From Artocarpus heterophyllus (lineage: Eukaryota > Streptophyta > Magnoliopsida > Rosales > Moraceae), in contig CM046351.1 in assembly GCA_025403435.1 (NCBI GenBank), positions 26,935,730-26,999,729 on the forward strand: a stretch of 64,000 nt of DNA. The letters run 5' to 3'. Every line of letters starts with the position of its first letter. The first letter of the stretch is position 1. Of the stretch, positions 50,747 through 62,652 are shown piece by piece. The translations under genes were made by a program, and so were the position numbers. The notes under the pieces were generated by a model that ran no database searches, had not been told where the DNA came from, and saw only the letters and a program-made list of their open reading frames with translations.

Positions 50747-51253
50747 ATGGAATCTCATGATGAAACAGGATGCCAAGCTCCAGAACGCCCCATCCTTTGC
50801 ATTAACAACTGTGGCTTCTTTGGTAGGGCAGCCACTAACAATATGTGTTCTAAATGTTACAAAGACATGCTGCTAAAGCAGGAACAGGCCAAACTTGCAG
50901 CGTCATCCATTGATAGCATCGTTAATGGTGGCAATGGGAAGGAGCCCATCATCACAGATGCCTTGGATGTGCCAGCTGGACCAGTGCAGACCAAGGTGGT
51001 TACAACAGAACCGTCCAGCAATTCTTCCTTAAGCAAGCCCTTTGAGAATGTGAAACAGGGGCCGAACAGATGCACCACTTGCCAAAAGCGCGTTGGTCTA
51101 ACAGGGTTCAATTGTAAGTGTGGGAACCTCTTCTGTTCAAGTCATCGGTATTCAGACAAACATGACTGTCCTTTTGATTACCGGACTGCTGCACGTGACG
51201 GGATTGCCAAAGCCAACCCCATAGTCAAGGCAGAGAAGCTTGACAAGATCTAG
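50747..51253 (+). CDS. SAP: A20/AN1 zinc-finger stress-associated protein, 168 aa
   Basis: The coding region is intronless, as is usual for plant SAP genes. The A20 finger has cysteines at 18, 22, 34 and 37 (C-x3-C-x11-C-x2-C, with [10 protein letters not shown]). A low-complexity Ser/Pro linker is followed by an AN1 finger from C109: C-x2-C-x10-C-x-C-x4-C-x2-H-x5-H-x-C, with H133, H139 and C141. The C-terminus [16 protein letters not shown] is the conserved plant SAP ending and resembles Arabidopsis SAP2-type proteins from memory. Family members bind ubiquitin through A20, some act as E3 ligases, and they modulate abiotic stress responses. No signal peptide or membrane segment is present. 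The ATG follows the predicted leader-intron acceptor by eleven bases and gives the family's N-terminus ([10 protein letters not shown]). The long leader intron may enhance expression (inference). Confidence 0.96.
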   Translation: MESHDETGCQAPERPILCINNCGFFGRAATNNMCSKCYKDMLLKQEQAKLAASSIDSIVNGGNGKEPIITDALDVPAGPVQTKVVTTEPSSNSSLSKPFENVKQGPNRCTTCQKRVGLTGFNCKCGNLFCSSHRYSDKHDCPFDYRTAARDGIAKANPIVKAEKLDKI

Positions 51254-53194
51254 ATCATGGACTAAAGCGAAGGTTTGCGTGTCAAAGTATGATGCTTCTC
51301 TTCATATCCATGTGGTTTGAAATAGGATGGCTGTTTGTCTTGTCTAGGTGTCCTTTATTGATTAGAAATGCTTATGCCATTACACTGAGGACATCTTAAC
51401 AAGGAACTCTATATTCCTCATTAGTGTTGAAAATTTCTTGGCTGCCTCCAGTGTGTAAGTCCTTATTTGTGCTGGTTTGAAGGACCGTTACCTAGTAATG
51501 TTATTTCTCTCTGCTTGGTATGCATTTATTTCTGGTAGTCCATATGGAAATTTACTACGTGTAATTATTCTCTCTATGACTTTTATGGTAATACTTCTTT
51601 GCAAGATTTCCGTTTAAGCTCTGTTTACTTTTGCATAGGTGATCAACTTGTTGACAGCTAAGTATTTGTCATCTATGTACTTCTCTCCAATAATACGTCG
51701 GTCCTGGGAGTCACTTTTCTGTAATTGTCTGTTATGTGTTTATCTGCCCGAGCGTTGCATTATTTAAATTTAAGACATCATAGTGAGAAATTTATGTGTT
51801 TGATGGACGTTGCCATCTTGTTACTTTGAGATTTTGCGAGGTACTTGGTAGGCATTATGGATCTCTTATGTCAGGAAATGTCTGTTGTATCTACCTAGGG
51901 GCATCATGCATGTTCTGCTCTTTTTGTTTTGTGGATTTATTTCACATTTTAAACATTTTTGTTGCAATCTTTTTTCTTATAAAAATTTGAATTTTTAGTT
52001 TAGTTTTATCTCCTTGATGTTCTATGATTCGGTTTAGTTTTAAAATTTTTCAGATGAGAATTTGCTTGGCGTGTCTTTTAGAGTTAAAAAGCATATAAAC
52101 TGCTCATTTAGCCGACTGTTTGAGTAGAGGCTGGTTGTTTGCCATTAAGAAGGTTTATTACCGCCTGCCAAAAGTGATACCCGTCACATGGGGTGCTTTT
52201 TGTATGGAAAATATCAAAATAATACTATGTATTTTTTTTTAAGATTTTAGTATTTTGAGTTTGTATTTTTGAGATGAAAATAATTAATGAATCTTAAATT
52301 AATTTTGTAAAACTAATAGAAAATCAAAACAAATGATTAAATGAAACTCATCAAAGAAAAAAATATGAGGATTTATTTATTTTTTAGCATTATTTGTATC
52401 TATGTTCTTTTGGTTTTCACAAATAATTAGGGTTTAATAATAAAAGAGTAAGTTAAGAAATTTTACTTCACAAAATGTGGATTTAGGATATTGAAATGAA
52501 TTTTTCAAAAACTAGATGGTATTGTTTTGATATTTTTTAAAAAATAAAATATTAATATGATTTTTTTTAAATACAAGGTATCAAAATTATAAAAATATTT
52601 AGTGGGATTATAAAGTTTTTTTTTTCCTCAACAATGTTCATTGTTAAGTCTTGTAAGTTCTTGCTCATTTTTATTGCTTTTATAATCTTTTTCAAACCCA
52701 AAAAAAAAAAAGTTCTTCTTGGTGCTTGTTAGTTTATATTGGCCATTTGGCTCACAGATTAAATATAAATTAAAATTTTTATGAGAGGAAAAAATGGAAC
52801 AAAAAGTTTTTAAATGGAAAAATCTTTTTCATTCTTTTAAAAATCCTACTACTCATAAAATAGTGAAACTCAATTTAGTTTATCATGTTTTTTAAACTAG
52901 AATTTACTGTTTTATGAGTAAAAAGTTTTAACGCTATAGGGTTAAAATATGAGTTTAAACTGTGAAACAAACAAGGTTACGAATGTCTGATCGTACTTGT
53001 GGCTTAGATAAGAGAGAAAAAGCAAAATAACATATTTTATGTTAAAATTTAATAAATAATGTCATAGAATTTCAAAATGTATAATAAATAGTATATCTCG
53101 ATAAATTAAATAATAACTCGTGAAAAATTAAGAACAAAAACCTTAAAATATTCCTCCCTCTTTCTTCTTTATATTTCTCACTGTCCCCTTCACA
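51254..53194. other. SAP 3' UTR and AT-rich intergenic DNA
   Basis: The first ~300-500 bases after the TAG are moderately GC and should contain the 3' UTR; no single polyadenylation site is obvious. From ~52200 the sequence becomes very AT-rich with poly(T/A) tracts and no gene. Confidence 0.45.
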
Positions 53195-53735
53195 AGCGAC
53201 TTTGTTAGACTGTTGACGGCTTAAATACGATATTTCATTTGAAATACTTTATTACCATGCAAATACAAAAATTCACTGAAAACTTCAACAGATTATTGAC
53301 GACTTTACTGGACTATCAATGGCAGGAAAATACCGTATTTACTATCTGAATACAAAAATTCATCAGTGACTTTAACAAAATATAATATTTACTGAGAAAT
53401 ACCAAAAATTCACTGATGATTTTATCAGACCGCTAATGGTCGAGAAATACAATGTTGACCCTGTAAATAAAAAAATTCACCGATAACTTCACTGGACGAT
53501 AGGAGGTCAAGAAATACAATATTTCTATAGTAATACCATATTACCTTGTAAATGTAAAAATTCACCGATAACTTTATCAGATTGCTGACGGACAAGAAAT
53601 ACAAAATTAACCTGACAATAATGTATTACTGTGTAAATATAACATTTTCACATAAATATTAAATTTTACTGACAATGTCGCTTGACATCACTTACATTAA
53701 TGATGTTGCTGACGACCCGTAAATAACCAAGAAAA
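53195..53735. repeat. degenerate repeats, ~90-110 bp unit
   Basis: Five or more diverged units carry the word order 'aaaaattcac(c/t)gat.acttta(t)cagac.gct.a.gg..aagaaatacaat', at about 53210, 53280, 53355, 53410, 53475 and 53560. Units vary in length. The pattern resembles subterminal repeats of a DNA transposon or an old satellite, but no terminus is recognised. Confidence 0.6.
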
Positions 53736-56270
53736 AGAAAGAGAGAGAGAAAAAACGCAACATAAATCAACAAATAAAAAAACCGAGAACATCACTTTTA
53801 CAAAGGAAAAACAAAAATAGGAAAAATAAATAAATATATCTGTTGTTTCGCCACTGACCACCACATTGTGTGCTGGCGGTGGGAAATTAACACCAAAAAG
53901 TCAAAAAAAAAAAAAACACAACACAAATGAAAAAACAACCGGAAAGTCGGAAACATCACTATTTCAAAAGCAAACCGAAAATGTTAAAAAAATAGGATCT
54001 ATAAAAACACCACCGTCTCCAGCCCATCACGACCAGAAGAGGACGATCGGGAAAACTAGACCTTATGCGATGAAGTCGGTGTTGAACCATGGAGGAGAGA
54101 TAAAGGGGATACAGGGAGAGAGAGAAACGGGAACAGAGGGGGAGAGAGAGAGAAAAAAATACGTCAAGAGAAAAAAGAAAGGAAAAAAAAAGGAGAAAAA
54201 TGTCAGAATTTATGGTTAGGGTATTTTAGGTTTTTGATATATTAAAAAAATTAATTTGTTACCAATTTGTTAATATCTACACATTTTTAAAATTGACGAC
54301 ATAATTTACCATTAGTTTCATAAAATCTGACATTTTGTATAATTTCTTCTTAGATAATTTGCAACTGGTTGGTTAGTGTCATTGTCATGAATGTCTATTA
54401 TTTTGTGGCCTAGTGTTGTTTATGAAAAGTGACTGCGGCATTCATGTTATCCATTATTAAAGCATGTGGTAATAGTTGGATGATTAGTTAGGGTTGCACT
54501 TGTAAATTATTGCTTAGAATTTAAGAATGGGCATGTACATATGTTTTGCTCGAGTAAAGAAGTGGGCTAAGATTTTGCTTTGCATTTTTTGAGGCTTTCC
54601 AAAACTGGCTTATGTTTAATGCTAAAAGTTAGAAGTCCAACATGAATAGAGATGGGTCTTTTATAGGCCGAGCATAGAATCCTCTTTGCATAAATTAAGC
54701 TCGCTACCACTTTTGAAGCTTCGATATTTACCTTTATTGTTTTTCTTTTGTACAAATTAATCCCATTTTGTCACGTAAATGATGAAGTTAATAAAAGTGA
54801 AATTTTTACCAATAACGCCATGCAGTATTCTTCATAATCTATTTTATTGTCCCTTGGCCTTCTGCAACCTTTAACATGAATCCTAGAAACATTTTGGTTA
54901 ACAGAGAAAATGGAAAGGATAAAAAAGAAAAAACATGAAAAATGAAAAAAAGAAAGAAAAAGAAAACAAGTTTCTGATCTTTTTTCAAAATCTCTCAAAG
55001 AATAAAAAAATTTACCCGTTCTCGAGTTATACATCTTTGTTGTTTCTTTCATCATTGTTTTGATGCTTATGAGTAGATTAATTTACCATAGACTTTTTTT
55101 TTTCTTTTTTCTTTGGTAATAAATGATAGCCATAGGTTTCCTTTATAACTTCTTAGCACTTCTTATGTTCTATGTAGTATGTGTCCCTCTTAATCTTTGC
55201 TCTGTCTCCTTTAGATCAACACAACATATTCAATATAGAAGGTTGGCTAGAGTCCCAGCTCTTATTTCACTTTCTTTCGGTGAATTTCTTTTTACCCTGC
55301 AATAGATAAGTCCACCCATGCACGATGCCTGCTTTTGTATAGCCCTCTTTTTAATATAATATAATAATAATAATACAATACAATACAATGATAACTATAT
55401 ATATATATATATATATATGTTTTTATGATGTTTGTCCCTATGAGTTAGATTTTAGTGTATAATATAATTTAATGTAATATAATAATGACATTTATATATG
55501 TTTTTATGATGATTTGTCTTTACTGTATAATTTATTAATTATAGGAGCTTATTTTTGATCTTCTATGTTGCTTTATGCTATGGCGTTAGACAGATCAGTT
55601 TAGGATACAAACACAAGAAATTAGATACAATGGTGTTCGAATTAAAATTTTTAATTGCTGTAGTGTAAAACTCTCACATATTACCATAATAAAACAATGA
55701 GTTATAGTTTTTAATTCAAAAGTTTCAGTTTCAACCATATTTTTAAAAAACCCTAAAGTTTTTTTTTTTTTTTGATGCCTTGAATTCACTGAATTGTTCT
55801 TCTTCTTGTTCTTTTTTTCTTGTGCTTTAAATCAAAAGTGCTTTTTTTTTTAATTCTTCTTCTGAAAGTCCTGATTAAGTGATAACAACTCCTCACAATT
55901 AATAGAGTCAGCCACTTATGTGGAATTAGAAATAAATATGTCACTAATAATTCAGATCCCATTGGGGGGAAAAAGTTGTTAACGTAAGAAAGGGTGAAAA
56001 AAAGCACATAATGCCCACCTTTTTTTTTTTTTTTTTTTTTTTTGTTTCTAGCGGCAGTGGGAAGCAAAACTGGAGGAAATATGGTTTTTTATTTTTATTT
56101 TTTGGGAGTTTTATTGGCGATTTTAAGAAATCCTTATTGTTTGTGAAAGAAAATGGGTTTTTTGAAGGATTTGGGAGGGGATAAAGCCTAGGGGAGAAGG
56201 GAGAATCAGAGAAGAGGAGAGAAGAAGTCAAGAAGAAATGAGAAAAGAAGTTCTTCGTTTTGGTTTATAT
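53736..56270. other. intergenic DNA with purine-rich segments
   Basis: Two similar ~70-base A-rich stretches occur at about 53755-53820 and 53915-53985 (both with 'catcact.tt.caaa'). A GA-rich, lysine-coding open frame (53866-54219) has no domain and is considered chance. A TA tract lies near 55400. Poly(T) runs lie near 55760 and 56020. No gene is supported. Confidence 0.4.
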
Positions 56271-56279
56271 ACATATTTT

Positions 56280-56832
56280 TTTACGATGACATATGTCGTC
56301 ACAAAAAACCTAAAACATCATTGCAAATCCTAATCAAAACAACATCATTCAAATTTAGCTGGCAACAAAAATTGAAAATGGTTCTCGAACCACTTTTTGC
56401 GATGAAAATTTTTAAAAGTTGCCGCAAATAGTTTTTTGGAAACCGCCAAACCCACAGCCTTTTTCACAAAAATATTAAAAATTAAACTATTTGTGATGAC
56501 ATGTCATCGCAAATACTCTTAGAATAAATATCTTGACTCGTTAGCACTAGTTATATTCTACCAGTATTTGCGATGACAACTATATATGAATTGACACAGA
56601 AAATAGTCGCGCTAGATTACTTTTTGGTGCCATTAAGTATTTGCGATGACATTGAAAGACATTTTCTAATTTCTTTGCAACAACTTGTTGTCGCTAATAC
56701 CTTATTATATACGACGACATGTTGTCGCTATTAATTTTTTTTGATGACATGTCCGACATAAATAAATTTGAGCTATTTGCCATAACTTGTCACTTGCAAA
56801 TACTTCCCATAATTTTTTTGTTTGTAGTAGTG
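56280..56832. mobile_element. one end of a CACTA (En/Spm)-like DNA transposon
   Basis: The right edge 'tttgtagtagtg' (ending 56832) is the reverse complement of a CACTACTACAAA terminus. Inside it lie many direct and inverted copies of a subterminal word (TTTGCGATGACA, GATGACATGTCATCGCAAAT, TTGTTGTCGC), the typical arrangement at CACTA ends. The interior would extend to the left. I could not find the opposite terminus or a transposase in the window. Confidence 0.65.
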
Positions 56833-58439
56833 TCCATCTCAATTACCAAATTGAATGTTTTATTTTATATTGATAATTTATTATATGTCCATGCATTATA
56901 ACATTTCATATTAGTTCTAGTATACCTACTCGTATGTTTCATTACATGCCATGCATACACGCGCATTTATTTCTTAGATTAAAATTGTTTTAATTATAAA
57001 TATGCAATATGTGCTGTAAATTAATTTAAAGAGATTAAATTAATTAATGGTTGCAAATTTGATTTGCAAAATAAAATTATTATATGAAATTGAATTTAAG
57101 AGTTAAGTTTTGGAATTTCGTATATTTGGAAATATAAGATGTGTATGTTTCAAGAAATTGTAAACCATGAGATGATTTACAAGTAAACTATATATTTGCA
57201 AAATATTGAGTGGAAGCGTGTTATATAACAATATGACCTACTGGTCTTCACCGTTAGAACAACACCATAAGGTTCAAATGGCATCTAGAGACGACATTGA
57301 TTTCGTCCTCCCTACGGAGGGTGTTCATTTGGGTTAATACAAGATTGTTAGGAGGTGTTTATTTGGGTTGATACAAGATAGTTCTTCCTTGCTGTAGGCA
57401 TTATGAGATGCACCTCTAATTTAACCTACACTATAGCATCACTTTAGAGTTGAGGATTTAGAATCTGTAACGATGGGCTACACTCATAAAAATGTAATTA
57501 AACATTAATCATATTTTTAACCAAAATAACAGTAGTTAATAATGTGAATATATGAGTATTTTGAATATTTATTAATTGAAAGTGTCTCGATTTAATTTGC
57601 AAATTGAAAATGCTGTTGTAATGGTTGTCCAGGTTGTTTCCTTCTCGACGATGAAGCTTATCCTTCATTGTCTTACTAGCTAACCTTGACCTTTGTTATT
57701 TTAAGGTCATATCTAGTATTTAAACTTTTCTCGATTTAATACTGCTCTCAAGACCCGCACGGAAACAGTGTTTTACGTCTTCGTTGTTCTTAGGGTTCTT
57801 ATGCGGTAGGTATTCCTAACGGTAGTGCACATTTTTCAAACATTAGATCGAATCAAAATCATCTTTTTCTATAAATCTAAAAGCAAAAAAACAAGCACCT
57901 ACTGATAGATTGGAGAAATATCTTTGTTCTAATTGGTCTTGCTTTCTTACACGTGCGTACCTTATACTTCTGCAAATTTTGTTTTGATAAATAGAATTTG
58001 GTTCATTGAATTAGCGGTTAAGCTATACTTGTAACACCAAAATTTTTATGGAATTTTTGCCACCTCAAGTGAACTACGAACTTGGGAAACCATAGATTTT
58101 ACTCTCAACTAATTACTCTTCTTTTCTTTTTCCCTCTTTTTCTCTATCATTGATTAACAGCCACCATTTGTAATAAGATATTTAATGACTTTAACCTAAA
58201 GTCTTGTTCTGTATCATCAAACAAAAAGTTAAACACTGATTATCATGACAACTTATTATATGTCATGTCTTCCTACATGTGACTATGACCAACACTGAAA
58301 TTTTTTAAGTCACTATATACTAACTAGTTTCAGATTGTTTTTTATTTTTATTTTTTAAAATAAAAAAAAATACAGTAGGATCAAGATAACATGTTTCTTT
58401 TCATTTATGCCCTATTTAGTTTACACATTCAATAGCAAA
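56833..58439. other. intergenic DNA with remnants of dispersed repeats
   Basis: No gene. Two similar lines 'gtgtt.atttgggtt.atacaaga' occur at ~57318 and ~57355. A repeat shared with the window start lies at 57800-57935 and is listed separately. Confidence 0.4.
57800..57935. repeat. dispersed repeat, second copy of the window-start sequence
   Basis: Diverged, same-orientation match to bases 1-120. The text to its left (57200-57800) may be the body of the same element, which for the first copy lies outside the window. Confidence 0.5.
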
Positions 58440-58440
58440 A

Positions 58441-58634
58441 TGACACTCGATTTAACGCCAAGCGCCTTGCCCTTGTGAAGACCCTGTTAAGGCTTGAGAT
58501 AGATGGGCTTGCGATTGATAAGGTGAATAATAGTGTCCATAACCCGAATAAGGGGAAGCGTCGAGGGGAAGATTGTGAATGGTTATGTCCCCATAACCAA
58601 ACAAATCTTGGTAGTAATATTGGGTCATATATAG
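58441..58634 (-). other. unrecognised coding-like frame rich in Tyr, Ser and Gln
   Basis: On the minus strand a frame of ~60 codons ends with TAA near 58449. It has segments reading MTQYYYQDLFGYG, SGYGHYYSPYQSQ and a short GSSQGQGAWR tail. Composition is biased towards Tyr, Ser and Gln as in low-complexity C-termini, unlike random AT-rich DNA. A stop lies a few codons upstream of its only ATG, and no domain is present. It could be the last exon of a lost gene or the tail of a transposase. Function unknown. Confidence 0.25.
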
Positions 58635-58916
58635 AGAAATTCATATCAAACATGGCAAGCAAAATGAATGAACAGGCGTCCCCACAACCCGCACCGTTTG
58701 CTGAAAGCAATGTTGGTGAAGAAAAGATTAGTAGTGTGGAGTGTATCATTTGTTTTCCCCACAGCTTTCTTCAATCCAATAAGTGAGATTTTGATAAAAA
58801 AATATCAACTTTCCACTCACTCCCCCCCATGCCTGGTTTTTCTCACCAAAAGACAAAAAGGGCAGTTTTCTTTTTCTTTTGTTGGGACTTGGGGACTCTA
58901 TTTTCTAGGGAACCCC

Positions 58917-58947
<31 letters not shown>

Positions 58948-59368
58948 ATGTCCTTGGATGCCCCATGGCTTCTCTTCCATTTGGTTTTTTAGAGTTGACT
59001 CTTTCAAGTAGGAATATATTTTCTTTTACAGAACTTTTTGAAAATTAGGAAACAAAAATGGGTCTAAAATTAATTTAAAATTTTTGGTAGACATGATTAT
59101 TTATTTGTCATATCATGGTAGACCCTCGTTAAGAATAGTGATTTTTTTTTTTTCTTGGTTGACATTCTTGGCTATGAGTCACAAGCGTATAAATGAGATT
59201 ACTTTAGCTCGTGACTTGTGAGTAAAACATGTAATACTATAGGGCATTGTTTGGTACCATTTGGAGGAATAATTCCTAGGAAATCGCAGCAAGAAGGGTT
59301 TGAACAGCATTATCGATGAAGAGAAGAAAAGGTTGACTTGTTGCTTTCAAAGAAAAAAAAAAAAGTTC
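58635..59368. other. intergenic DNA with a CT microsatellite
   Basis: A CT run lies near 58918-58948. No gene is supported; open frames around it follow from the repeat. Confidence 0.4.
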
Positions 59369-59522
59369 AAGAGAATATTTGTGTATTCGATGCTGCATTA
59401 TATTTTATTTTTTTTGGTAAATAATGCTGCAAAATATTTTATGTTAAGAGAATATTTGTGTGTTCGATGCTGCATTATATTTTAGTTTTTTTGGTAAATA
59501 ATGCTGCAAAATATTTTATGTT
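59369..59522. repeat. 77-bp tandem duplication
   Basis: Copies 59369-59445 and 59446-59522 both read 'aagagaatatttgtgt' at the start and 'ctgcaaaatattttatgtt' at the end. By eye they differ at two or three positions. Confidence 0.88.
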
Positions 59523-59765
59523 ATTTTGGGTATGATTATAAAATTTGGGTGAATTCGATGATTGATATTCAAATAAACTATTGTTTTTTAAAAATAGTAG
59601 TCTAATTTATAGATGATAGTGATAGTGGTAAGTAATTAGACTTTAGAAGTAGGAATAAATTTTCAATTTTCTCAAACTAAAAAACAAAGTAGTTGTATTT
59701 TAAGTCCATATTGTTGACTTTTTGCGAGGGAATGATTTTCTAAGGAACAAGCAGGGACATGAATA

Positions 59766-59944
59766 GAGGATGTTTGGAAGGGTGGTAAGAACTAGTGGTG
59801 GGAACCACTTTTACTGTAGCATGTGAGAGTTTTATACTGTAGCATATTTTTTTTATTGTTACTGTAGCATATGAAAGCTTTACACTGTTTATAACTGAGA
59901 TTGTAGTGGGAACCACTCAGTTTTCACCACTGCCAACACCCCCG
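59766..59944. mobile_element. small MITE with imperfect ~38-bp terminal inverted repeats
   Basis: The left end 'gatgtttggaagggtggtaag' ... 'gtgggaaccac' matches the inverse of the right end 'gtgggaaccactcagttttc' ... 'gccaacaccccc'. The centre has the repeated word 'actgtagcat', common in plant hAT-type MITEs. It is about 180 bp with no coding frame. The target duplication is unclear. Confidence 0.6.
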
Positions 59945-62625
59945 AAATTAGCTAAGCCATAACTTTTTGGATCTCCTTATGGCTTCTATCATGCCATATT
60001 GACCATTTTTTTTTAAGGAAAACTTTAGAATAACATGGCCCTTTCACTAGTTCGGTATGCTGGTTTTCATAACCTATTCTTGAAAGCCCCACATTCTTGT
60101 CTTTATGGAAACTCCTGTGCTTGTTTTTCTACTTAAATTCATTTCTTTACCCCTCCCCAGTAAAGCTTAAAAAAGTGCCTTTTCTTTCCCTATTAACCAC
60201 CTCATTTCTAGTGTTGGGAAAAAAAAAGAAGACTTTTTTTTTTTTTCCTCTTTTTCTGTTTCTCTTGGGTAAAAGTGGGAGAAGATCTGCAAAGTGGTGT
60301 GGCAAAAGGGATTCCAATGCACAAAGGGCAACATAACATTTTTTTGATGACATTTTTGGGGTCTAGTCTTTTCATGTTTTGCATTAAGTGGTGAAAACTT
60401 GTCTTAGAAGCATGATTATTGTTACAAAAATCATGAATTACTCTCATTGTCTTCTTTCCTCTACACTTTCTTATTTCCTCTTTCGTTTTTCCTTTTGTGA
60501 TGGAATAGTTTGGACCAGAAAGATTTCAGTTTGAATAGGTTTTGCTACAATATTTATGTTATCACAAAACCAAAATTACTATATTATGTTCAATTTGAAC
60601 TAACAGTTTAAACCGACAATTCAAACATCCTCTACATTTTTTTTTAAAATTCCATTAAATTTGTATGCTCTTAAGTTACATACAATTTTAGCGTAATTTA
60701 ACATTCAAAATTTACTTTCCGTTTAATTCCTCATAACATTAGAAACAATTTCTGATACTATCCGTTATTTGATTTTGGATATAATGAAAGTCAATAGTAT
60801 TGTGTCCCTGTGAGTTTTCCTTATTAGGAAGTAATTGAAACAGGATTTTGCAACTAATACCTTCTATATTTGTCCTAATTCTTTTGAGGAGAATTTTGTA
60901 GTATCAAGGCAGCATAAACTACTCTATTGGCCATTGTTAATTATTGGTCTGCTTCTTAACGGCTTAAGTTTTTAAAATGTATTAACTAACAAGAACATAT
61001 CAGATTTGTGTAGAAAAAATATCATTAAAGAAATTATGAAAAATTAAATAAATTTGATGATAACTTAAAAGTCGTTTCTTATAGGACCATATGGGTAATG
61101 TATTTTTTTCATACACCGGCAAATAATTCTATCTTTTTTTTTTTTTTTTTTGGCTTCCTTGAATTAAACTACCACATGGTTTTTTCACTGTCACGGCATC
61201 AAATCACCCTTGACGTTAGTGTGAGGAAATAACTCTTGTAAATTATGTACATAATCCAAGTAAAAAGTACACAAATTATTTCATAAAAGAAGTCCGTTAG
61301 ATATAAAGATCTACTATGGTAGGTTCCTCCTTTCCCTGTAAGCAAGTCTAACACCTTCACTAATAGTGGTGGTTTAACCTTCATCTTACACTTGTTCCAT
61401 TTAGAGGAAAGTCAAAACCATTTATCAGGGAGTTAACTTTGAAAGAGGAAATTAAAAGAGTTTCACTTTGAGTTTTTTGTTTCTGTTATTTGTTTGTTTG
61501 AGATTCTAAGGTGGGTTTTCCTCACCGTAGGATCTCACAAGGGTTATTGGATTACATTACTCAGAATATTTAAATTAAACAGTTTGCGCTCCACGAAGCG
61601 GGTATTAAAAGAAAATCAACAATGCTACTTGGGTATTTAGAACTTTCGGTCCTAACCCATTAGTTACAACTGTAAATAATGTAAATTTTTAGTGACTGTA
61701 GTAAAAAATAAAAAATTATTATAGTGTAAAGCTCTTACATGTTATAGTTTTTAAACTTCAAAATGTCAATTACAGCTGAAGTTTCAAACAAAAGCTAAAC
61801 TTAAAAGATACCGATGATGTTAAACATCACAACTAATGACAAGACGAGTCGTACAATATAGAGCTTACAAATTGCCCATATTATGTTTGTGGTGCTAATT
61901 AACACTGATAGTGTCATTAAGCATTTTTTAAAGATTAATTTATCAATTTAACGAGTAATGTTAAATGGAGCTAGCAATATTTAACATCACACATTGATAA
62001 AGAATAAGTCACAAATCATGAGATAAGATTTATACATGAAAATTAATCTTTATTAATTGTGATGCTTAACACGAATGATTCGTAGGTATTTTATTAAAAT
62101 GTAAGTTAAAATGGTGTTTGCTTTCATTGTAACATATTTTTATAAGGTATTTAAAAAGTGTGGTTAAAACTAATGATTAGAATTGATTTTGATAAAAATA
62201 ATAAAACGTATAAGAGCTTTACTATTATAATAATTTTTTATTATAATATATAATATGTAAGAGTTTTTTTATTGTTTGTTGGTTGAAACCATTCACAACT
62301 TGCGAGGTTAAAGAATCTTATTGGTGGCAGTGCATGACAGCCCTACCCTATTGGTCAGCTGGCTGACTAGCCTTTGAAACCTTTTTGCTTAGCATGTATA
62401 GCAACGTGATGGGAAAGTCATTGAACGGCAGTACATCTTTTGCTACGCTTTTCACATGCTCTTTACAAAGGGATACTGGTGGGTTTAACATTTCTCTAGA
62501 GATGTTTCACCAATCTTTGAACTTTGCAAGGGATTTTGGTAAATGAAGTTGAAAGGTAACAAAACCCCATCATTATGAATCATATTGCATGGTTGAAAAG
62601 CATGGTTGCTCACCAAATTATTAGA
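59945..62625. other. intergenic DNA, nothing firmly recognised
   Basis: AT-rich DNA. Segments near 61640-61800 and 62205-62300 share words ('gtgtaaagctcttacat', 'gtaagagttt') with 55650-55760 and may be eroded MITEs of one family. No gene is supported. Confidence 0.4.
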
Positions 62626-62652
62626 CTCTCTCTCTCTCTCTCTCTCTCTCTT
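62626..62652. repeat. (CT)n microsatellite
   Basis: An uninterrupted CT run of about 13 units in intergenic DNA. Confidence 0.9.

Noticed and set aside
53866..54219. 117-aa lysine-rich open frame.
   Set aside because: Low-complexity A/GA-rich DNA with no domain, and overlaps a direct repeat; probably chance.
55786..56231. Two minus-strand frames (93-95 aa) with poly-lysine.
   Set aside because: Driven by a poly(T) run; no domain and no splice partner.
59300..59485. 61-aa plus-strand frame.
   Set aside because: It spans the 77-bp tandem duplication and repeats the same peptide segment; chance frame.
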